Below are positions 42,055-51,321 of a stretch of 64,000 bases of DNA, piece by piece (position 1 is the stretch's first letter; each line of letters begins with the position of its first letter). The DNA is from Paenibacillus thalictri (GTDB lineage Bacteria; Bacillota; Bacilli; Paenibacillales; NBRC-103111): positions 124,001 through 188,000 of the forward strand of contig NZ_SIRE01000008.1 in NCBI RefSeq assembly GCF_004307995.1. Direction: 5' to 3'. The notes below the pieces were generated by a model that searched no databases, had not been told where the DNA came from, and saw nothing but the letters and a program-made list of their open reading frames with translations. The position numbers were made by a program, and so were the translations under genes.

Positions 42055-43278
42055 ATGGCTACCCTGTTTTTAGCTATTATTTATTTGGCTTTTATTAGCC
42101 TGGGCATTCCGGATTCTCTGCTTGGATCGGCATGGCCCGTGATGCGGCCGGATATGAATGCTTCTTTTGGCTTCGCGGGGATATTATCGATGATTGTCGC
42201 TGCAGGAACGATCGTATCCAGTCTGGCAAGCGGAAGTTTGGTTCAGCGAATGGGAACGGGGAAGATCACGCTGATCAGCTGCTGTCTGACTGCAGGAGCG
42301 CTGCTTGGATTTTCGATGTCGCCTTCGCTGCTCTGGCTTGTGTTTTTGGCGATTCCTCTAGGGCTGGGCGGAGGTGCCATTGACGCTGCGCTTAATCATT
42401 ATGTGGCTGAAAACTACAAGGCCCACCACATGAATTGGCTGCACTGCTTTTGGGGTGTAGGGGCAACGATGGGCCCGATTATTATGTCTTATTTTATTGC
42501 CGAACATCACTCATGGAGAGATGGATATTGGACGGTATCGATCATCCAGTTCACGCTAGCGGTGATATTATTTGTTACTCTCCCTTTATGGAAACGTATC
42601 GCCGCAATCAAGGAAGCCGAACGCCGCAATGATGAGGTTGCAGAAGACTATTCCGGATCCGAGAAGATGCAGCCCGAAGGCAGCTTTAAGGTTAATGTGC
42701 TCCAGATAAAGGGAGTTAAGCCAACACTCATCGCATTTTTGTTTTATTGCGGAGTTGAATCCACTGTCGGATTATGGGGCGCCAGCTATCTGGTCAGCGC
42801 AAGAAATATAACAGCCGAGACGGCTGCCTGGTGGATATCTTTATATTACGGCGGCATCACGATGGGAAGGTTCATAACCGGTTTTATTACCCTGAAAGTC
42901 CACAACCGTGTGTTAATCCGGGGCGGGCAAATGGTTGCCGTCGCCGGCGGGGTCATGCTGCTGCTCCCTCATCCTTCGTTTATGCTTACGGGTCTCATTT
43001 TTATCGGACTTGGGCTTGCCCCGATTTTCCCCGGGCTGCTTCATGAAACACCTTCACGTTTTGGACGGGAACATGCCGCAAAATTAATGGGATATCAGAT
43101 GGCAGTAGCATACACGGGCACCACATTTCTGCCTCCGCTTTTTGGCTTGCTCGCCACACAAACCAGCATAGCCGTATTCCCTTATATTGCGCTTGCGTTT
43201 GTTTTGTTTATGATGTTCAGCGTGGAGAAAGTAAATTACATCATGAACAATCTAGCGAAATACAGCAAGGAAAAATAG
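42055..43278 (+). CDS. MFS transporter (fucose-permease-like)
   Basis: 407 residues with about 12 membrane helices. The start FLAIIYLAFISLGIPDSLLG and the segment GGGAIDAALNHYVAENYKAH after TM4 resemble FucP/YbjJ-like sugar transporters common beside sugar regulons. A charged central loop is at about 180-210. AACGAGGTGTAAC precedes ATG 42055. It shares a transcript with the ROK-like regulator. Two terminators follow. Confidence 0.86.
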   Translation: MATLFLAIIYLAFISLGIPDSLLGSAWPVMRPDMNASFGFAGILSMIVAAGTIVSSLASGSLVQRMGTGKITLISCCLTAGALLGFSMSPSLLWLVFLAIPLGLGGGAIDAALNHYVAENYKAHHMNWLHCFWGVGATMGPIIMSYFIAEHHSWRDGYWTVSIIQFTLAVILFVTLPLWKRIAAIKEAERRNDEVAEDYSGSEKMQPEGSFKVNVLQIKGVKPTLIAFLFYCGVESTVGLWGASYLVSARNITAETAAWWISLYYGGITMGRFITGFITLKVHNRVLIRGGQMVAVAGGVMLLLPHPSFMLTGLIFIGLGLAPIFPGLLHETPSRFGREHAAKLMGYQMAVAYTGTTFLPPLFGLLATQTSIAVFPYIALAFVLFMMFSVEKVNYIMNNLAKYSKEK

Positions 43279-43296
43279 ATCGTAAGAGAACTGCGG

Positions 43297-43329
43297 CAGC
43301 TGCGAAGTGAAATTCGCAGCTGTTTTTTT
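43297..43329 (+). terminator. Terminator after the MFS gene
   Basis: CAGCTGCGAA (43297-43306) and TTCGCAGCTG (43313-43322) form a perfect 10-bp stem with a six-base loop, followed by seven T. Confidence 0.92.
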
Positions 43330-43362
43330 GCTGCAATGTGCCTGTCGTGCGCATGCAAAAGC

Positions 43363-43399
43363 GGCAGAACCTTGATGTCAAAAGGTTTTCTGCCTTTTT
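43363..43399 (+). terminator. Second, tandem terminator
   Basis: GGCAGAA (43363-43369) pairs with TTCTGCC (43388-43394), extended by CCTT with AAGG, then T. It insulates the GntR-type gene from upstream transcription. Confidence 0.8.
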
Positions 43400-43416
43400 G
43401 ACTGGATAAATTTGTA

Positions 43417-43464
43417 TTGACACTTTACAGATCCGTACGCTATGATAACTGTATGGTACAGTTA
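43417..43464 (+). promoter_or_regulatory. Promoter with palindromic operator before the GntR-LacI regulator
   Basis: TTGACA (43417-43422), an 18-base spacer and TATGAT (43441-43446). The dyad TAACTGTA-TGG-TACAGTTA (43446-43464, perfect 8-bp arms) starts at the last base of the -10 and covers the transcription start. Size and shape resemble AraR sites, which have a TGTA-N3-TACA core. Strong sign of autoregulation. Confidence 0.8.
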
Positions 43465-43485
43465 GAAAGTGAGTGATACATAAGC

Positions 43486-44535
43486 ATGAATATCGGCTCG
43501 ACCCAGAAGGCTAAATATTTGCACGACATTTTGAAGCAGGAGCTGGAATCAAACAAATATGCCATAGGGGAGAAACTTCCGTCCGTCCGGGATTTATCCA
43601 CGATGTACAACGTCAACAAAAGCACCGTCGTTACCGTACTCGCGACATTAGCCAGCGAAGGGCTGATCCGCACGGAGGCGGGCAAAGGGGCGTTTGTGCT
43701 GGAACCAAAGACGGAGCCAAAGCAAATTGCGGCTTTATTTTTCGATTCGCAGTCCCCGCTGAGAGTAGATACCGAAATTCTCGGTCATATCCAAAGAAAC
43801 ATGAAACCCGGTTATTTTCTGTCGCTCCACGATACGTCCCAGAACTACAAGGTGTTCGAGAATACGATCGCAAGGCTGGTGGAGAGCGGAGTCAAGGCGA
43901 TTATCGCCATTCCGCCCAAGTTTTATACGCCCGGTCCAAGCGAAGTCGAATATTTGAACCGGCTGCTAGGGGACACGATTCCGCTTGTGTTTATTATCCG
44001 CAATATCGAAGGCGTCAATGCCGAATATTTCTCCATGGATTTAAGCAAAGGCATTCAGAAGGCCGTTACCTATTTGAACTCGATCGGCAAAAAGAACATT
44101 TGCTTAATCAAACACGACAGTCAGAAGTTCATCGATGAGGAGCTCGCCGGCCTAGAGTTCGCCGCCCAGCAATATAACCTGCAGATCAATCCGAAATATT
44201 TGCTCGAATACGACGATAATATTGAGCGGATCGGCAATATATTAGGTTCAATCATTCACGAGGTCGATGCGATTATCGGGCCCGATCATACATTATGTTC
44301 GCTGCAGGGCGTTATTCGCGGCACTAGCAAGCAATTTCCCGAGCAGCTTTCGATTGTCGGCATCAACGACGTCGTCTCGCATTATTTCGCGCCGCCGCTT
44401 ACGTCGATCCGGTTTCCGGTGGAGCATATCGGCGTGAATGCGGTGCAAACGGCGATTGCGCGGATTGAAGGCACGATGCCTCCCGAGCGAATCGTCAAAA
44501 ATTTTATCCCCGATCTGGTCATTCGGGAGACGTAA
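43486..44535 (+). CDS. GntR-LacI hybrid transcriptional regulator (AraR-like)
   Basis: 349 residues. An N-terminal GntR winged helix (about 10-75: GEKLPSVRDLSTMYNVNKST and LIRTEAGKGAFVL) is joined to a LacI-type sugar-binding domain (from about 80, ending SIVGINDVVSHYFAPPLTSI). Bacillus AraR has the same fusion. AAAGTGAGTG precedes ATG 43486. It precedes an LplBCA-type importer, a BNR protein and an aldolase, which it presumably regulates. A small hairpin (44567-44586) lies between it and the first permease gene, so attenuated read-through is possible. Confidence 0.9.
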   Translation: MNIGSTQKAKYLHDILKQELESNKYAIGEKLPSVRDLSTMYNVNKSTVVTVLATLASEGLIRTEAGKGAFVLEPKTEPKQIAALFFDSQSPLRVDTEILGHIQRNMKPGYFLSLHDTSQNYKVFENTIARLVESGVKAIIAIPPKFYTPGPSEVEYLNRLLGDTIPLVFIIRNIEGVNAEYFSMDLSKGIQKAVTYLNSIGKKNICLIKHDSQKFIDEELAGLEFAAQQYNLQINPKYLLEYDDNIERIGNILGSIIHEVDAIIGPDHTLCSLQGVIRGTSKQFPEQLSIVGINDVVSHYFAPPLTSIRFPVEHIGVNAVQTAIARIEGTMPPERIVKNFIPDLVIRET

Positions 44536-44621
44536 GCGGAAGCGATCTATCTGTCCGATTTGGATGTTGCCGAGCAATAACGGCAATTTGCAAATAATAT
44601 GGAAAAAGAAAGGAGTCCGAT

Positions 44622-45569
44622 ATGGTTTCGGCGGCTAGCGCGACAGCACGGAGGAAACGAAACGGCTCGCTCATCAACATGTGGAAGCACAGATATTACT
44701 TTCTTCTATTGATGCCGGCGCTCATTTATTTCGTGCTGTTCCATTATGTGCCGATGGCGGGGGTGGTGCTGGCATTTAAAAATTACTCGATCGCCAAAGG
44801 CATTTTCGGCAGCGAGTGGGCAGGACTTGAGCATTTCAGACGGCTTTTTGACAGCGCTTCCTTTTACGAAATTTTGAGCAATACGATTCGTATCAGCTTG
44901 TACCGGCTGATCTTTGTTTTCATTGCTCCGGTTGTGTTTGCCCTGCTCTTAAACGAGATTCGGGGAACCGGCATCAAGCGGACGGTGCAGACGATTTCGT
45001 ATTTGCCGCATTTCATCTCCTGGGTCGTGCTTGGCGGCATCATTCAAGAGCTGCTGTCGCCGACGCGAGGCGTCGTCAACTATGTGATCAAGCTGCTTGG
45101 AGGCGAGCCGGTCTACTTCCTGGCCGATCCCAACTACTTTCGCGGCGTACTGATCGTGACCGACATCTGGCAGTCGGTCGGGTGGGGGAGCATCATTTAT
45201 TTATCCGCCATCGCCGGCATTAATCCGGACCAATACGAATCGGCGTCGATCGACGGGGCGTCCAGATGGGATATGATCGGCAAAATCACGCTGCCGTCGA
45301 TTTTACCGACAATCGTGATCATGTTTATTTTTCAGCTGGGCGGCATTATGAATGCGGGGTTCGATCAAATTTTTAACCTGTATAATCCATCGGTGTATAA
45401 GGTTGCCGATATTATCGACACCTACGTGTACCGGATCGGACTGGTCAAGATGGAATACGATTATACGACGGCGGTTGGTTTGTTTAAAAACACGGTTGGC
45501 TTCATTTTGGTCGTATTGGCCAATCTCGTCACAAGCCGGGTAAGGGGCGGTGAATATAAGTTATGGTGA
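44622..45569 (+). CDS. LplB-like ABC transporter permease
   Basis: 315 residues with six membrane segments. It starts with a basic stretch and then YFLLLMPALIYFVLFHYVPM. The loop EFSA-type segment reads YESASIDGASRWDMIGKITL at about residue 205. This is the LplB/YteP group, which in Paenibacillus and Bacillus imports uronates and oligosaccharides. GAAAGGAG precedes ATG 44622. It overlaps the next gene by 7 bases. Confidence 0.92.
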   Translation: MVSAASATARRKRNGSLINMWKHRYYFLLLMPALIYFVLFHYVPMAGVVLAFKNYSIAKGIFGSEWAGLEHFRRLFDSASFYEILSNTIRISLYRLIFVFIAPVVFALLLNEIRGTGIKRTVQTISYLPHFISWVVLGGIIQELLSPTRGVVNYVIKLLGGEPVYFLADPNYFRGVLIVTDIWQSVGWGSIIYLSAIAGINPDQYESASIDGASRWDMIGKITLPSILPTIVIMFIFQLGGIMNAGFDQIFNLYNPSVYKVADIIDTYVYRIGLVKMEYDYTTAVGLFKNTVGFILVVLANLVTSRVRGGEYKLW

Positions 45570-46429
45570 CAAGGCGCAGATGGACAATTTTTGATGCTGT
45601 TAACATCGTGATTATGGCGATGGCCGCCATCTTGTTTTTTTATCCGTTTTGGCAGACGCTTGTACTTTCTTTCTCCGCGCCGGAATACGCTTCCGCCCTT
45701 GGCGTCAAGCTGCTGCCAGGTAAAGTAACGCTGGATGCTTACAAGGTCGTGTTTGCTACAAGCAGCATTTACATCGGATATGCCAACACACTGTTCCGTA
45801 CAGTTGTCGGAACTTGTCTGACCGTTGTCGTCACTTATTGCGCCGCTTATGCATTATCCCGGGAAACGCTGCCTTATCGCAGAATCATTACGTTTTTTAT
45901 CGTGTTGACGATGTTTTTCCACGGCGGGCTGGTCCCGACCTTTCTGGTGATGAAAAGCTACGGGCTGGTCGGCTCCGTCTTCGCTCTGATTTTACCGGTG
46001 ATGACCTCGGCCTGGAACATCATCATTACCCGCAATTACGTAGCGTCGATCAACAAGGAGCTGGAGGAGGCGGCGATGGTCGACGGCGCGCATCCGCTGA
46101 AAATCGTGTTTCTTGTGATGTTTCCGGTTTCCCTGCCGATCATCTCGGTTATTACAATATGGACTGCGGTATACCATTGGAATGCGTGGTTTGACGCCCT
46201 TGTCTATACGAATGGCGAGAAAAATATCGTTTTGCAGCTTGTATTGCGCAGGCTGCTCATCGATACGCAGGCCGAAACAAGCATCATGCAGTCGACCGTG
46301 GCGGCGACGACCGGCGCAACGATCAAGGCGGCTACGATTATGGTCGCCATCCTGCCGATCATTTGTATTTACCCGTTTTTGCAAAAGCATTTCACAAAAG
46401 GCATCATGGTTGGCTCAGTGAAAGGTTAA
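45563..46429 (+). CDS. LplC-like ABC transporter permease
   Basis: 288 residues with six membrane segments; loop ELEEAAMVDGAHPLKIVFLV at about residue 168 and the family-typical end FTKGIMVGSVKG. It is the YtcP/LplC-type partner of the previous gene, translated from an ATG inside the upstream reading frame, which implies coupled translation. Confidence 0.92.
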   Translation: MVTRRRWTIFDAVNIVIMAMAAILFFYPFWQTLVLSFSAPEYASALGVKLLPGKVTLDAYKVVFATSSIYIGYANTLFRTVVGTCLTVVVTYCAAYALSRETLPYRRIITFFIVLTMFFHGGLVPTFLVMKSYGLVGSVFALILPVMTSAWNIIITRNYVASINKELEEAAMVDGAHPLKIVFLVMFPVSLPIISVITIWTAVYHWNAWFDALVYTNGEKNIVLQLVLRRLLIDTQAETSIMQSTVAATTGATIKAATIMVAILPIICIYPFLQKHFTKGIMVGSVKG

Positions 46430-46469
46430 TCTTGCATTGCTTCAATAATGACAAGTTGGAGGCAAATGT

Positions 46470-48062
46470 ATGAAAAAGGGGAATAGGAATAGGTCCAAAC
46501 AAACTGCCGTATGCAGTCTGGCGCTGATGATGACCGGCGTGCTTGTACTTTCGGCCTGCAATGCGGACAGTGCAGCGTCTACCCAGAAGACACCCGAGCA
46601 GAAGAACGATCCGGCAGCTCTGGTGAAGATCGATATTGTTGCATACCCGCAGGCCGGATTTGCGCCGGTTAACGGCACGGAGACACAGAAATTTCTCGAA
46701 CAAAAGTTTAATGTGAAATTTAATGTTCTGCCGGTTGATTCGGGCAGCCCGGAGAAGTTTAACCTTTTTTGGGCCCAAGGGGGCAAAGCGGATGTCATTA
46801 TGGCACGCACCGAATTAAACGATATGATTGATCAGGGTTTGATCAAGGAACTGAACACAGACGAGTTGTACAAACGGATGCCGACCTGGATGAAAAAAAT
46901 CGACAGTCTCGTCGGTAATCCCGAGTTGACCAAACGGCTGATCACGTACAACGGCAAGTTGTATTCGATTCCGTTCACTCATGGTCCGGTGATGGAAAGC
47001 GGCGTGATGATTGCACGCAAAGATTGGATGAAAAATGTCGGGATCGAGAAAGCTCCGACCAACCTGGATGAGTTTGAGCAGCTGCTGAAGGCGTTCACCC
47101 TGAACGACCCTGATAAAAACGGCAAAAACGATACGTACGGCATCCACGGCGGGCAGCGTTACCATTTCAATTATGTGTGGGGCGCCTATGGCCTCATGCC
47201 CAAAACATTCACGCTGCAAAACGGTAAAATCACCTACACGAGCATTTTGCCCAAATATAAAGAAGCGCTGAAGCTGATCAGCAAATGGTATAAGGCCGGT
47301 TATATCGATCCGGAATTTGTCACTGACGACCGGACGAAGCAGCGGGACAAATGGAGCCAAGGCAAGTTTGGGGTGCTCGCCGACAATGCGTTCTGGGCCG
47401 ATTCCGTGCGCGGAGAAAGCGGTGTTCTGGCGATGGTCGAAGCGAAAAACAAAACCGCCGACTTTATGTTCCTGCCGCCGTTTAAAGGACCGGATGGTCT
47501 CGTCGGTTCGTTTGTCGATTTTCCATCACTTCGGGCAGACGGCGCGGTCTATTTCGGCAAAGACGCCTCCGCTCAGGTAGTGAATAAAATGATGGAAATC
47601 AAAGAAGCGCTCGCCAGCGACTGGGAGCTGTACAAACGGGTTTATTACGGCGTGGAAGGAACGGATTACACCGTCGAATCCGGCGGTAAAATGACCGTGT
47701 CGCCGAAGCTGAACGCCGAAATCATTACCAAAGAAGGCATCGCGCAAACGTGGGGGCTTATGCCAATTACAATCGACTGGATGAGCAAAACGATGACCGA
47801 GCGGGACAAAGTCGTACATAGCATGTCGATGGAACAGCCGAAAACGTTCAACGGCAAAGATTTCCCGGTCAGCAGCACCAACAAGGCGCTGAAAAATAAA
47901 GGCGAAGACGTATTTAAGCTGGTCGACGAGTTTTACGTCAATGCGATTACCGGTAAGGTGGACATCGATGCTGCGTGGGATAAATATGTCGATTCCGTCA
48001 ATAAGGCGGGTTTGACCGATATTTTGGCCGAATACCAAACGCTGTACGATCAAAAGAAATAA
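46470..48062 (+). CDS. LplA-like extracellular solute-binding lipoprotein
   Basis: 530 residues, the large LplA/YtcQ-type binding protein. Basic N-terminus, hydrophobic stretch VCSLALMMTGVLVL and lipobox LSAC give a lipid-anchored protein. It contains the Asp-rich loop NDPDKNGKNDTYGIHGG, a calcium-type DxDxNG motif common in this group. GGAGGC precedes ATG 46470. It presumably delivers an acidic or complex oligosaccharide to the two permeases. Confidence 0.92.
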   Translation: MKKGNRNRSKQTAVCSLALMMTGVLVLSACNADSAASTQKTPEQKNDPAALVKIDIVAYPQAGFAPVNGTETQKFLEQKFNVKFNVLPVDSGSPEKFNLFWAQGGKADVIMARTELNDMIDQGLIKELNTDELYKRMPTWMKKIDSLVGNPELTKRLITYNGKLYSIPFTHGPVMESGVMIARKDWMKNVGIEKAPTNLDEFEQLLKAFTLNDPDKNGKNDTYGIHGGQRYHFNYVWGAYGLMPKTFTLQNGKITYTSILPKYKEALKLISKWYKAGYIDPEFVTDDRTKQRDKWSQGKFGVLADNAFWADSVRGESGVLAMVEAKNKTADFMFLPPFKGPDGLVGSFVDFPSLRADGAVYFGKDASAQVVNKMMEIKEALASDWELYKRVYYGVEGTDYTVESGGKMTVSPKLNAEIITKEGIAQTWGLMPITIDWMSKTMTERDKVVHSMSMEQPKTFNGKDFPVSSTNKALKNKGEDVFKLVDEFYVNAITGKVDIDAAWDKYVDSVNKAGLTDILAEYQTLYDQKK

Positions 48063-48080
48063 CGGGAGGTATGACAAACG

Positions 48081-49082
48081 ATGCAACGGACGATTGTAAT
48101 GGACAATATGTGCGGATGGCCTAATTTAACCCAATTCCCGGACGGCAGCCTGATTTCTTCGGTGTTCAACCATCCGAGCCACGGCTTGGCTGAATCGGAG
48201 GTCGACTGTTACCGCAGCGTTGACGGGGGATATACGTGGCATTACCACGGGACTCCGGCCAAACATGAGCCGGAAAGAAATCGCATGAATGTCGCCTGCG
48301 GGCTCGCGGCAAACGGAGATTTTCTTGTTCTCGCCGGCGGTTGGGACCGGCGCCCGAAGCGCAAGGAGGACGCTCTCCCTTGGAGCGAGTGCAACCGGCT
48401 GCCGGCCGTCGTCTGCCGCTCCAACGATCAAGGGAAGACGTTTACGACAACGGCGTTTAACTACAGCATTCCGGGCAACGAAAACGTGCTTGTCCCTTAT
48501 GGCGATATGTTTATTGTCGAAGGCAATCGCCTTGCTTGTGCTTGCTACACGTGTTCGAAGGATATGAAGTTTACTAAATCGTACATTGTGTTCAGCGATG
48601 ACGACGGATACACGTGGACCAGCCATGGCGTGATCTCGGAGCAAAATTATCATGAAACCGCGTTGTGGTTTCACGACAGCTTAAATGGGATTGCAATCAG
48701 CCGCAAAAATCTGATCGATTACGTGGATCAGTTCGGCACCACGGACGGCGGGAAAACGTGGACCTTCCAGCAGCGGGTTACGATGGCCGGTGTCCATCCC
48801 GCTCACGTGACCCGGCTGGATAGCGGATTTTTGCTGATGACATGCGGCATTAGACTGAAAAACAACTGGGGCATCGGCGTTTGCGTCAGCAAAGACGGGG
48901 GAGACAGTTGGTCGCGCATGGCAGGGCTGTGCAACTTCGGCCAATTAAGCGACGGCGGTTATCCGGCCACGGTTCAGCTAAGCGATGGTGAGCTGCTTAC
49001 CCATTATTATGCGAGCGGTGTTCCTTTCCATGAGCGGTATTTCGTCGGGCAAGTGAAGTGGCAGTACTCGGAGCTGTTCTGA
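48081..49082 (+). CDS. BNR-repeat / sialidase-like protein
   Basis: 333 residues forming a six-bladed beta propeller. Several Asp-box motifs are visible: SVDGGYTWHY, SNDQGKTFTT, SDDDGYTWTS, TTDGGKTWTF and SKDGGDSWSR. There is no signal peptide, so it is cytoplasmic. The sialidase Arg triad cannot be confirmed, and no sialic-acid genes (nanA, nanK, nanE) are nearby, so the substrate may be another acidic sugar. CGGGAGG precedes ATG 48081. It lies between the binding protein and the aldolase, and its stop overlaps the aldolase start (TGATG). Confidence 0.82.
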   Translation: MQRTIVMDNMCGWPNLTQFPDGSLISSVFNHPSHGLAESEVDCYRSVDGGYTWHYHGTPAKHEPERNRMNVACGLAANGDFLVLAGGWDRRPKRKEDALPWSECNRLPAVVCRSNDQGKTFTTTAFNYSIPGNENVLVPYGDMFIVEGNRLACACYTCSKDMKFTKSYIVFSDDDGYTWTSHGVISEQNYHETALWFHDSLNGIAISRKNLIDYVDQFGTTDGGKTWTFQQRVTMAGVHPAHVTRLDSGFLLMTCGIRLKNNWGIGVCVSKDGGDSWSRMAGLCNFGQLSDGGYPATVQLSDGELLTHYYASGVPFHERYFVGQVKWQYSELF

Positions 49083-49903
49083 TGGCTTACATAAACCAAG
49101 TGGCAGGTGCGGAAATGGATAATCTCAGCAAATATTTAAAGAAAAGTGTCATTCTGCAAAAATTGCGCCGCAATGAGCTGGTCAACTGTTTGAAGCTGAA
49201 CGTTTCCAATCAAGCCGCCTTTGAGATTGCCGCGATGTCCGGGATTGACAGCACGTGGGTGTGCCGGGAGCATGTCGCTAACGATTGGGAGATGATTGAA
49301 CGGTGCAGTGTGGTGGCGAAGCTGTACGGCTGCGATTTGATCGTCAGGGTGGAAAAAGGCAGCTACAGCGACTATGTGAAACCGCTGGAACTGGACGTCA
49401 CCGGCATTATGGTGCCTCACGTCAAGTCCGGCGAAGAAGCAGCGGAAATCGTTAACAACACACGCTTCTGGCCGCTCGGCAGAAGGGCGTGGGATGGCGG
49501 AAACGCCGACGGCAAATATTGCGCAATCGGTACGGAAGAGTATATGAATTACTCCAACTCCGAGAAGCTGATTATCGTGCAAATCGAAAATCCGGAGGGC
49601 GTGGAGGCGATCGAGGACATCTGCAGCGTGGATGGCATCGACATGATCTTTTTTGGGCCGGGCGACTTGTCGCAAGCGTACGGCGTGCCGGGACAGCTGA
49701 CCCACCCGAAGCTGCTGGCAGCAAGAAAGAAGGTCGCGGACTGCGCTTTGCGGCATGGCAAATTTCTCGGCACGGTCACGACACCCGAGATTATCCAAGG
49801 CGTTATCGCCGACGGCTACCGCTTCCTGAATATCGGCGCCGACGTGCACGCCTTGCGTGAGTCCTATGGAGCCGCCATCCGCAGCTTCTCCGACTTAAGA
49901 TAG
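49082..49903 (+). CDS. HpcH/HpaI-type aldolase
   Basis: 273 residues with a TIM barrel. Metal and active-site segments are visible: VQIENPEGVEAIEDI (Glu ligand), FFGPGDLSQAYGVPG (Asp ligand), and FLNIGADVHALRESY near the end. Class II pyruvate-dependent aldolases of this family split 2-keto-3-deoxy sugar acids into pyruvate and an aldehyde. ATG 49082 overlaps the previous stop by one base; ATG 49115, after a weak AGGTGCGG site, is an alternative and would give MDNLSKYLKK. It is the last gene of the operon. No clear terminator was seen before the T-box promoter. Confidence 0.86.
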   Translation: MAYINQVAGAEMDNLSKYLKKSVILQKLRRNELVNCLKLNVSNQAAFEIAAMSGIDSTWVCREHVANDWEMIERCSVVAKLYGCDLIVRVEKGSYSDYVKPLELDVTGIMVPHVKSGEEAAEIVNNTRFWPLGRRAWDGGNADGKYCAIGTEEYMNYSNSEKLIIVQIENPEGVEAIEDICSVDGIDMIFFGPGDLSQAYGVPGQLTHPKLLAARKKVADCALRHGKFLGTVTTPEIIQGVIADGYRFLNIGADVHALRESYGAAIRSFSDLR

Positions 49904-49906
49904 GGT

Positions 49907-49935
49907 TTGATTTTTAGATTTTTATCATTTATTAT
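49907..49935 (+). promoter_or_regulatory. Promoter of the trpS T-box transcript
   Basis: TTGATT (49907-49912) and TATTAT (49930-49935) with a 17-base spacer. It lies just after the aldolase stop codon and about 30 bases before the start of the leader structure. Confidence 0.5.
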
Positions 49936-49960
49936 AAAATCAGTTTAGTCGAATAGTTAA

Positions 49961-50226
49961 CGATGTTGAGGAAGAGCAAGTACGTGTCAGTAAGTGGGGT
50001 TCAGAGAGTCGGTGGTTGCTGTGAACCGATCCTCACCTGATACCGAATGGGCTTCTGAATCGCTCCGCTGAACGATGAGTAGGTGGTGCCGGGATTCTCT
50101 CTCCGTTATCAAGAGAGGAGTATCGTAAGATGTACGACATCTTACCGTACTTTTGAGTGAATCGCATTTTGCGGTTAAAAAGGTGGTACCACGATAACCT
50201 CGTCCTTTATTTGGCGAGGTTTTTTT
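49961..50226 (+). ncRNA. T-box leader with a Trp (TGG) specifier
   Basis: The 411-base gap before trpS holds a complete T-box riboswitch. Stem I spans about 49965-50095, with a specifier-loop sequence ACCGAATGGG whose TGG codon (50048-50050) reads Trp. Stem III is formed by TCTCT with AGAGA, followed by the hairpin TAAGATGT with ACATCTTA (50125-50145). The T-box core AAGGTGGTACCACG is at 50180-50193. The terminator helix is ACCTCG (50197-50202) with CGAGGT (50215-50220) and a run of T. Uncharged tRNA-Trp should pair with the core and allow read-through into trpS. Confidence 0.95.
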
Positions 50227-50314
50227 GCATTTCTTAAGGGGGGGATGTCCATGGATGACGGTTGGTGGCGCTTCAGTTCAACGTATAAAAACCAAATGAT
50301 GAGGAGCATAAAAC

Positions 50315-51304
50315 ATGAAAGAACGTATATTAACTGGAGACCGGATCACCGGCAAACTTCACCTTGGGCATTATGTCGGGAGCTTAAAAAACCGGGTAGA
50401 ACTGCAAGATCAATATGAAACTTACCTTTTGCTGGCGGACGTTCAAGCGCTGACTACCCATTTTGATAAACCGGATTTAATCCAACAAAACCTGCGCCAA
50501 GTCGCGTTGGATTATTTATCAGCAGGAATTGACCCGGATCGGGCAACGATTTTTGTGCAATCGTTGATTCCGGAAATTGCGGAGTTGACCGTTTATTTTT
50601 CTATGTTTGTGACGGTGAATTCATTACGCCACAATCCGACTATTAAAGCGGAAGCTAAAGAACGTAAATTTGATGATATGTATTACGGATTTCTTGGCTA
50701 CCCTGTAAGCCAAACGGCGGACATTACCTTTTGTAAGGCGACGCTGGTGCCTGTAGGGGAAGATCAGCTTCCTCATATTGAGCAGTCAAGAAAAATCGTT
50801 CGCCGGTTTAATCAGCTTTATCATACAAACGTGCTGTTGGAACCAAAACCGCTTGTCGGCGAAATTCCACGGCTAATCGGTTTAGATGGAAACCAGAAAA
50901 TGAGCAAAAGCCTCGACAACGCCATTCATTTGGACTCCACACCTGATGAGGTCAGCGAGAAAATAAAAAGGGCGAAGACCGACCCTTCCCGAATCCATGC
51001 GACGGATATCGGTCATCCCGATATTTGTCCCATCTATGCTTATCACCAAGCGTTCCGAAAAGAAGAATCCGATGAAATATATGAGAGCTGCAAAAAAGGG
51101 CAGATTGGCTGCAAGGAATGCAAGCGACGAATCATTAATGGCATTAATGATATGCTTGATCCGATGAGGGATCGAAGAATAACGTACGAAAACAATCCTA
51201 AGCGGCTCGATGAAATTCTTATGTCGGGCACCCAAAAAACACGCCTTCTGGCAAAGGAAACGATGCAGGAAGTGCGCGAAGCGATGAGCATGAACTATTT
51301 CTGA
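50315..51304 (+). CDS. trpS: Tryptophanyl-tRNA synthetase
   Basis: 329 residues, the standard length for bacterial TrpRS. The class I signatures are present: HLGH (HIGH motif) in ITGKLHLGHYVGSL near residue 16, and KMSKS in NQKMSKSLDNAIHL near residue 192. Preceded by a T-box whose specifier is a Trp codon, which independently confirms the amino acid. GATGAGGAG lies before ATG 50315. It attaches Trp to tRNA in the cytoplasm. It is monocistronic and unrelated in function to the sugar operon upstream. Confidence 0.96.
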   Translation: MKERILTGDRITGKLHLGHYVGSLKNRVELQDQYETYLLLADVQALTTHFDKPDLIQQNLRQVALDYLSAGIDPDRATIFVQSLIPEIAELTVYFSMFVTVNSLRHNPTIKAEAKERKFDDMYYGFLGYPVSQTADITFCKATLVPVGEDQLPHIEQSRKIVRRFNQLYHTNVLLEPKPLVGEIPRLIGLDGNQKMSKSLDNAIHLDSTPDEVSEKIKRAKTDPSRIHATDIGHPDICPIYAYHQAFRKEESDEIYESCKKGQIGCKECKRRIINGINDMLDPMRDRRITYENNPKRLDEILMSGTQKTRLLAKETMQEVREAMSMNYF

Positions 51305-51321
51305 AGGTAACAACATGATGA

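Noticed and set aside
48081..49082. Calling the BNR protein a true sialidase with a sialic-acid pathway
   Set aside because: The Arg triad was not confirmed and nanA, nanE and nanK homologues are absent nearby; only the propeller fold is supported.
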